From: Streptomyces sp. 840.1
Lineage (GTDB): Bacteria; Actinomycetota; Actinomycetes; Streptomycetales; Streptomycetaceae
Assembly (NCBI RefSeq): GCF_003751445.1
Contig: NZ_RJUU01000001.1
Coordinates: forward strand, 4,221,001-4,285,000
Direction: 5' to 3'
DNA length: 64,000 bases
The notes beneath the pieces are model-generated. The model searched no databases. It was not told the DNA's origin and saw nothing but the letters and a program-made list of their open reading frames with translations. This document shows positions 59,387-64,000 of this stretch, piece by piece (within the stretch, counting starts at the first letter, position 1; every line of letters begins with the position of its first letter). A program made the translations under genes and the position numbers.

Positions 59387-60226
59387 TCAAGCGCTCCGGT
59401 CGGGCACCACGAGCGGCGCCCCGGTGCGCGGATGCGGGAACACCTCGACCGGCTGCCGGTAGACCTCGCCGAGCAACGCACCCGTGAACACCTCGGCGGG
59501 CGGCCCCACCACCGCGATCCGCCCGTCGTGCAGCACGGCGGCCCGGTCCGCGTACGCGGCGGCCAGCCCCAGATCGTGCAGGACCACCACCACCGCGTCA
59601 CCGGCGGCGGCCCGCTCCTGGCAGATCCGCAGCACGAGTTCCTGGTGGCGCAGGTCCAGCGCCGCGGTCGGCTCGTCGAGCAGCAGCAGCGGGGCGCGCT
59701 GCGCCAGCACCCGGGCCAGCGCGACCCGGGCCCGCTCGCCGCCGGACAGTGCGGAGAAGGGGCGTGCGGCGAACTCGGTGACCTCGGTGGCCGCCATCGC
59801 CGCCCGGACCGCCGGACCGTCCTCGTCCTCGCGCTCCGTACCGGCCCAGGGCGCCCGCCCCATCCGTACGACGTCCGCCACCGGGAACGGGAAGGAGAGC
59901 GCGGCGGACTGCGGCAGCACCGCGCGGCGCAGGGCGAGTTCCGGCGCGGACCACTCGCCCACCGGCCGCCCGTCGATCCGTACCGTGCCGCTCCCGGCGG
60001 GCAGGTCCGCGGCGAGCGCGGCCAGCAGCGTCGACTTCCCGGCCCCGTTCGGGCCGACGAGCGCCAGCACCTCGCCCGCGTGCACCGTCAGCCCGACGGA
60101 GTCGAGCACCTGGCGCCCGCCCAGCCGGACCCGCAGCCCGCTCACCTCCGCGACCGGGGCGCCGGGGGCGACCGGGGCGGGCAGCAGCCGGTCGCGCACC
60201 GCGAAGAGGTTCCGCAGCGATCTCAT
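59387..60226 (-). CDS. hmuV: Haem ABC importer ATP-binding protein
   Basis: The 279-residue protein has Walker A (GPNGAGKSTLL), LPQSAALSFPFPVADVVRMG (Q loop and the FPF motif of haem/siderophore ATPases), signature LSGGERARV, Walker B (LLLLDEPTAALD) and VVVLHDLGLAA. ATG 60226 overlaps the permease stop as ATGA. It powers haem or siderophore uptake with the permease and binding protein encoded just upstream. The adjacent HtaA-type gene supports haem over a siderophore. Confidence 0.92.
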   Translation of the reverse strand: MRSLRNLFAVRDRLLPAPVAPGAPVAEVSGLRVRLGGRQVLDSVGLTVHAGEVLALVGPNGAGKSTLLAALAADLPAGSGTVRIDGRPVGEWSAPELALRRAVLPQSAALSFPFPVADVVRMGRAPWAGTEREDEDGPAVRAAMAATEVTEFAARPFSALSGGERARVALARVLAQRAPLLLLDEPTAALDLRHQELVLRICQERAAAGDAVVVVLHDLGLAAAYADRAAVLHDGRIAVVGPPAEVFTGALLGEVYRQPVEVFPHPRTGAPLVVPDRSA

Positions 60227-61368
60227 GCCCAACCACCTTGCTTGCGACGGGTCCTGCGCAGCAGCCAGAAGAAGAACGGGCTGCCGATGAGCGCGGTCAG
60301 CACGCCGAGCGGCAGCTCGGCCGGGTCCGCGACGGTACGGGCCGCGAGATCGCCCGCGACCAGCACCAGCGCACCGCCGAGCGCACTGCCGGGGACCAGG
60401 AAACGGTGGCCGGGGCCGTTCGCCATCCGCAGCAGATGCGGCACCAGCAGCCCCACGAACGAGATGATCCCGGCGACCGCCACCGCGGCGGCGGTCAGCA
60501 GCGCCACGACCAGCACCAGCACCACCCGGAGCCGCTCCACATCGACGCCCAGGTGCCGGGCGGGCCGTTCACCGAGCGCCAGCAGGTCCAGCTTGCGGGC
60601 GTAGAACGGTGCGAGGAGCAGTCCGAGCGCCGCGCACGGCAGCACGGCCAGCACCTTCGGCCAGGTGGCCTGGGCCAGTGAGCCGAGCTGCCAGAAGGTG
60701 ATCTGGCTGATCTGCGCGTTGTCCGCGAAGAAGATGAACAGCCCGATCAGCGCGCCCGCGAAGGCGTTGACGGCGATGCCCGTGAGGATCAGCGTCACCA
60801 CCTCCGTCCGGCCGCCCGACCGCGACAGCGCGTAGACGAGCAGCACGGTCAGCAGACCGGCGACGAACGCGCAGACGGTGATGGTCCAGTTGCCGAAGAA
60901 GCTCAGTCCCAGCGCGATCGAGGCGACCGCGCCGACCGCCGCGCCCGCCGAGATCCCGATGACGCCCGGCTCCGCGAGCGGATTGCCGAACACCCCCTGC
61001 ATCAGGGCGCCCGCGCAGCCGAGGGAGGCGCCGACCAGCAGTGCCAGGACGACCCTGGGCAGCCGGACGTTCCACAGGACGCTCTCCCCGACCCGGTCCA
61101 GCGCGTGTCCGCCGAGTCCGACGCGGTGCTGTACGGAGGCGAGGACGTCACCGAGCGGAATGTTGTACGCGCCGAGCCCGGCAGAGAGCAGGGAGCACAG
61201 GACCAGGGCCGCGAGCAGCCCGACGGTGAGTGTGAGGGCGGTGGAGCGCCGGGCCCCCGGCGGCGGGGCGGGGGCCGCCCCGGTGCCGGGCAGACCGGCA
61301 CCGGCACCGGTATCGGTACTGGCATCGGCGCCGGTCCGCCCGGTGTGCTCCCGGTAGGAGGTGGTCAC
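60223..61368 (-). CDS. hmuU: Haem ABC importer permease (FecCD family)
   Basis: The 381-residue protein has a 50-residue Gly/Ala/Pro-rich start and then about ten membrane segments. RLPRVVLALLVGASLGCAGA and GVFGNPLAEPGVIGISAGAA are FecCD hallmarks, and ISFVGLLVPHLLRMANGPGH is the coupling region. GTG 61368 overlaps the hmuT stop as GTGA. It forms the channel for haem import. Confidence 0.92.
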   Translation of the reverse strand: MTTSYREHTGRTGADASTDTGAGAGLPGTGAAPAPPPGARRSTALTLTVGLLAALVLCSLLSAGLGAYNIPLGDVLASVQHRVGLGGHALDRVGESVLWNVRLPRVVLALLVGASLGCAGALMQGVFGNPLAEPGVIGISAGAAVGAVASIALGLSFFGNWTITVCAFVAGLLTVLLVYALSRSGGRTEVVTLILTGIAVNAFAGALIGLFIFFADNAQISQITFWQLGSLAQATWPKVLAVLPCAALGLLLAPFYARKLDLLALGERPARHLGVDVERLRVVLVLVVALLTAAAVAVAGIISFVGLLVPHLLRMANGPGHRFLVPGSALGGALVLVAGDLAARTVADPAELPLGVLTALIGSPFFFWLLRRTRRKQGGWA

Positions 61369-62444
61369 TTGGCCGCCCCGTCCTTCGGGTGGAGCTGGGC
61401 GACGAGTTCGCTCAGCACCCGGTCGGTGCGCGGCCCGTAGTTCAGCAGCACCCCGTCGTCGATGGAGAGGATGCGGCGGTCCATGCCGGCCGGGGTCTCC
61501 GCGACGCCCGGGATCTTCACCAGGCCGTCGACACCGCCGACCGATTCGAGGCCCTTCGTCATCACCAGGATCGCGTCGGGAGCCGCCTTGGCCAGGGCCT
61601 CGCTGGTGATGGCGGTGAAGTCCTTCCTCAGTCCGGACGCCTTGCCCGCGTCGACCGCGCCGGCCGCTTCGAGCAGCGAACTCGCGCCGGACTCACGGCC
61701 CCCCAGCAGATAGACGGAGGCGGAGCCGCGCAGGTAGAGGAAGGCGACCCGGGGCTTCTCCGCCCCGCCGGCCGGTGCGGGCACGGACTTGCGGACGGCG
61801 TCGATCCGGTCCTGGGTGCGCTGTCTGAGCTCGTCGCCCGACTTCGGTACGCCCAGGGCCGCCGCGACCGTCTCGATCCGGCGGCCGACGTCGGCGAGTT
61901 CCGTGGCCGGGTCGACGACCACGAGCGGGATCCCGGCGTCGCGGATCTGGCCGATGGCCTCGGCCGGGCCGGTCGTGGTGTCCGCGAGGACGACGGTGGG
62001 CCGCAGGGACAGCACGCTCTCGGCCGACACGTCGTGGGCGCGGGTCACCACCGGGAGCTTCCCGGCCTGTTCGAAGGTGGCGGTGATGTCGCGGGCCACC
62101 ACCTGCTTCCCGAGGCCGAGGGTGAAGACGATCTCACTCAGGCTGCCGGTCAGCGGCACGATCCGGTCGGCGGAGGTGATCGTGGTCCGCTTCCCGTCCG
62201 CCGACGTCACGGTGACGGGCAGGCGGGGTGCGGGCGTGGTCGTCAGCGGCTCGATCCGGTCGGCGTCGGCGGCCGCGCCGGTTCCGGTGCCCGCCGCCTT
62301 CGCCGCCGGAGCCGCCGGCCCCCCGCAGCCGGCCAGCAGCAGAGCGGTCGCCAGGGATAGCGCGGCCGTGACGAGCGCGGTGCGCCGCCGCCCGGGTCTC
62401 CCGGTGTCCCGGCCCGGCGGGGCGAAGTCCTGCGAGAAGCGCAC
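61365..62444 (-). CDS. hmuT: Haem-binding lipoprotein of the ABC importer
   Basis: The product is about 359 residues from GTG 62444; upstream codons to 62522 look non-coding. The lipoprotein signal ends ATALLLAGC. The HmuT-type binding fold has TSADRIVPLTGSLSEIVFTL, VVTRAHDVSAESVLSLRPTV, AFLYLRGSASVYLLGGRESG and SIDDGVLLNYGPRTDRVLSE. It should bind haem outside the membrane and deliver it to HmuU. It heads the hmuTUV operon, divergent from the HtaA-type gene across a shared iron box. Confidence 0.9.
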   Translation of the reverse strand: MRFSQDFAPPGRDTGRPGRRRTALVTAALSLATALLLAGCGGPAAPAAKAAGTGTGAAADADRIEPLTTTPAPRLPVTVTSADGKRTTITSADRIVPLTGSLSEIVFTLGLGKQVVARDITATFEQAGKLPVVTRAHDVSAESVLSLRPTVVLADTTTGPAEAIGQIRDAGIPLVVVDPATELADVGRRIETVAAALGVPKSGDELRQRTQDRIDAVRKSVPAPAGGAEKPRVAFLYLRGSASVYLLGGRESGASSLLEAAGAVDAGKASGLRKDFTAITSEALAKAAPDAILVMTKGLESVGGVDGLVKIPGVAETPAGMDRRILSIDDGVLLNYGPRTDRVLSELVAQLHPKDGAAK

Positions 62445-62534
62445 TGGGCACCGTCCTGTCGTTCTGCGGCGTGCAGTTGGGAGTGGAATGCGAGGAATGT
62501 GACGGAAGGAGTACCGGCACACAGTGTTCTTAGC

Positions 62535-62553
62535 TTAGGTTAGCCTTACCTTA
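62535..62553. promoter_or_regulatory. Iron box in the hmuT/htaA divergent promoter
   Basis: TTAGGTTAGCCTTACCTTA matches about 16 of 19 positions of the DtxR/IdeR consensus. It lies 24 bases before the HtaA gene and 91 bases before hmuT, so one DmdR/IdeR site could repress both directions. Confidence 0.8.
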
Positions 62554-62576
62554 TCTTCTAGACCTCGGAGGGGTTC

Positions 62577-63995
62577 ATGCCGCCGTTCAGACCTGCCCGC
62601 GCGCTCGTCGTCGCGCTTCTCGCGGTACTGCTGGGAGCCCTGCTCCCGGCCACCGCCGCGCAAGCGGCGAGCCGGACGGTGCAGGGCGGCCGGCTCGACT
62701 GGGGGATCAAGTCCTCCTTCCAGAGTTACGTCACGGGCCCCATCGCCCAGGGCAGTTGGAACCTGACCGGCGGCGCGGCCACGGTCGGCGGCAGCCAGTT
62801 CCGCTTCCACTCCGCCACCGGCTCCTACGACCCGGCGGGCGGCGCCCTCACCGCCGGCTTCTCGGGCGGTGTCCACTTCACAGGCCACCGGAAGCCCGAC
62901 GGCTCCAACGAGCTGGACCTCACGATCAGCCGCCCGGCCGTCCGCATCCAGGGCGGCGCCGGCACCCTGTACGCGGACATGGTCAGCAAGGACCGGGGGA
63001 CCGGCCGGGTCACTTCCGCCGCCCAGGTGCCCCTGGCCACGCTCGGCCTCTCCGGGATCGACATGCGGGGCGGCTCCACCCCCGTCGCCCTCAACAACGT
63101 CCCGGCGACGCTGACTTCGCAGGGCGCGCGGTCCTTCGCCGGCTACTACACGGCCGGTACGCCGCTGGACCGGGTCAGCCTCTCCGTGGACACCTCGGCC
63201 CCGGCCGGGAAGCCCGCCGCGTCCGAGCCCCCCGAGAAGCCCGCCGGCGCGAAGCCGAAGGAGCAGGCGGCGGGCCGGATCGAGGACGCCGCCGTGGACT
63301 GGGGCGTGCGCCGCACCTTCCGGGAGTACGTCACCGGCTCGATCGGCCAGGGCAAGTGGACCCTGGCCGGGGGCGCCCAGGACGGCGGAGCGCTCTTCCG
63401 CTTCCCGAAGGGGCAGGGCACGTACGACGCGAAGGCGCGGAACCTGACCGCCGCGTTCGCGGGGAGCGTCCGCTTCACCGGGGCGAACGGCCTCGATCTG
63501 ACGCTCTCCCGGTTCACGGTGGGGCTGAAGGCGGGCCGGGGCACGCTCAGTGCCGACGTCCGGACCGGGGGCGACACCGTGAAGGCCGTGCCGCTCATCA
63601 CCTTCACCGCCGGGGACTTCGCGCCGGAGAACGGCCTCGCGGTCCTCACCGAGGCCCCCGCGAAGCTGACCGCCGACGGCGCCAGGGCCTTCGGCTCCCT
63701 CTACAGGGCGGGCACCGCGATGGACCCCGTCTCGCTCGCCGTTGCCGTGGACGCGAAGGCGAAGCTGCCCGCCCTCCCCGACCTGGGCAGCGACCCGGCC
63801 CCCGCCGCGCAGCCGTCGGACACCCCCGGGCCGAGGACCACCGCCGCCACGGCGCCCGTGGCCTCGGTGACGGACGAGGGCTCATCGACCGGGCTGTACC
63901 TGACCCTCGGCGGCATCGCCGTGCTCGTCGCGGCGGCGGGCGGCGTGCTGTTCCTGGTGCGCCGCAACCGCTCCACGCCGGGCGCCCCCTCCTGA
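62577..63995 (+). CDS. htaA: Two-domain HtaA haem-binding surface protein
   Basis: The 472-residue product has a signal peptide (LVVALLAVLLGALLPATAAQ, cleavage near AQAAS). Two HtaA domains follow, at about 33-200 (RLDWGIKSSFQSYVTGPIAQ) and 230-395 (AVDWGVRRTFREYVTGSIGQ). After a Pro/Thr-rich linker, one membrane segment (LYLTLGGIAVLVAAAGGVLF) and a short RRNR tail anchor it. HtaA domains of Corynebacterium bind haem through conserved Tyr and His. It should pass haem to HmuT. ATG 62577 follows GGAGGGG. No sortase motif is seen, so the anchor is the membrane helix. Confidence 0.92.
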   Translation: MPPFRPARALVVALLAVLLGALLPATAAQAASRTVQGGRLDWGIKSSFQSYVTGPIAQGSWNLTGGAATVGGSQFRFHSATGSYDPAGGALTAGFSGGVHFTGHRKPDGSNELDLTISRPAVRIQGGAGTLYADMVSKDRGTGRVTSAAQVPLATLGLSGIDMRGGSTPVALNNVPATLTSQGARSFAGYYTAGTPLDRVSLSVDTSAPAGKPAASEPPEKPAGAKPKEQAAGRIEDAAVDWGVRRTFREYVTGSIGQGKWTLAGGAQDGGALFRFPKGQGTYDAKARNLTAAFAGSVRFTGANGLDLTLSRFTVGLKAGRGTLSADVRTGGDTVKAVPLITFTAGDFAPENGLAVLTEAPAKLTADGARAFGSLYRAGTAMDPVSLAVAVDAKAKLPALPDLGSDPAPAAQPSDTPGPRTTAATAPVASVTDEGSSTGLYLTLGGIAVLVAAAGGVLFLVRRNRSTPGAPS

Positions 63996-64000
63996 CCCCG

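Noticed and set aside
1..64000. tRNA genes, riboswitches, transposases, prophage or a secondary-metabolite cluster
   Set aside because: I scanned for T-loop GGTTCRA patterns, leader motifs and hallmark proteins and saw none that held up; only rnpB is a supported RNA gene.

Overview
The window is chromosomal DNA from a high-GC actinomycete, almost certainly a Streptomyces. Support comes from the strong G/C third-position bias, GTG starts with GTGA/ATGA stop-start overlaps, many leaderless promoters, XRE-DUF397 pairs, an ArpA/ScbR-AfsA/ScbA butyrolactone locus, NHEJ Ku, DmdR/IdeR-type iron boxes and an actinobacterial type-A RNase P RNA. No tRNA, rRNA, CRISPR array, prophage or transposase gene was seen. 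About 58 protein genes, a few gene remnants and one ncRNA are supported.

Region by region. 1-2658: a DUF1177 gene (cut by the window edge), an IclR regulator and peptidase E, probably a small peptide-utilisation locus. 2621-9595: an MFS exporter with an extra C-terminal beta domain, a double acyl-CoA dehydrogenase, an SCP-x-like thiolase and a second MFS exporter. 9619-18056: a response regulator, then about 4.9 kb of strain-variable DNA (lipoprotein, small coupled genes, XRE/DUF397, ankyrin gene, MFS remnant), then a DesK-type kinase and ABC-2 exporter operon to which the regulator probably belonged. 18176-21352: an operon of MaoC hydratase, Zn alcohol dehydrogenase and hydroxyacyl-CoA-type SDR. 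21456-24478: a small gene, an unrecognised 489-residue protein and an iron-regulated siderophore-binding lipoprotein. 24564-30764: conserved housekeeping genes (Nif3-like, zinc ribbon, RNase H/phosphatase fusion, KDPG aldolase, YaaA, RNB ribonuclease). 30715-34126: membrane protein, MerR, TetR, Uma2 and rnpB. 34520-39225: a two-gene M48 membrane protease operon and Ku. 39332-46289: nucleotidyltransferase, a broken ArsR-like regulator split by a palindromic insertion, VOC protein, the butyrolactone locus, PhzF and a lamin-tail protein. 46453-54699: SDR, PhoD phosphatase, Gfo/Idh/MocA dehydrogenase, Bcr/CflA exporter, Rsm22-like methyltransferase, dimethylargininase and a primase-polymerase-like protein. 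54863-63995: an iron block with a lipoprotein, EfeUBO, a haem ABC importer and a two-domain HtaA haem protein.

How parts work together. The acyl-CoA dehydrogenase/thiolase genes (4.6-8.1 kb) and the hydratase/ADH/SDR genes (18.3-21.4 kb) together supply a complete set of beta-oxidation activities of the steroid side-chain type. Both promoters carry a palindrome matching the KstR consensus TnnAACnnGTTnnA, so they look like one regulon in two pieces. The iron genes at 23.4 kb, 59.2 kb and 62.5 kb each have an iron-box-like site. The kinase/ABC operon and the distant response regulator look like one four-gene unit broken by insertion. Functions are assigned by reading motifs, without database searches.
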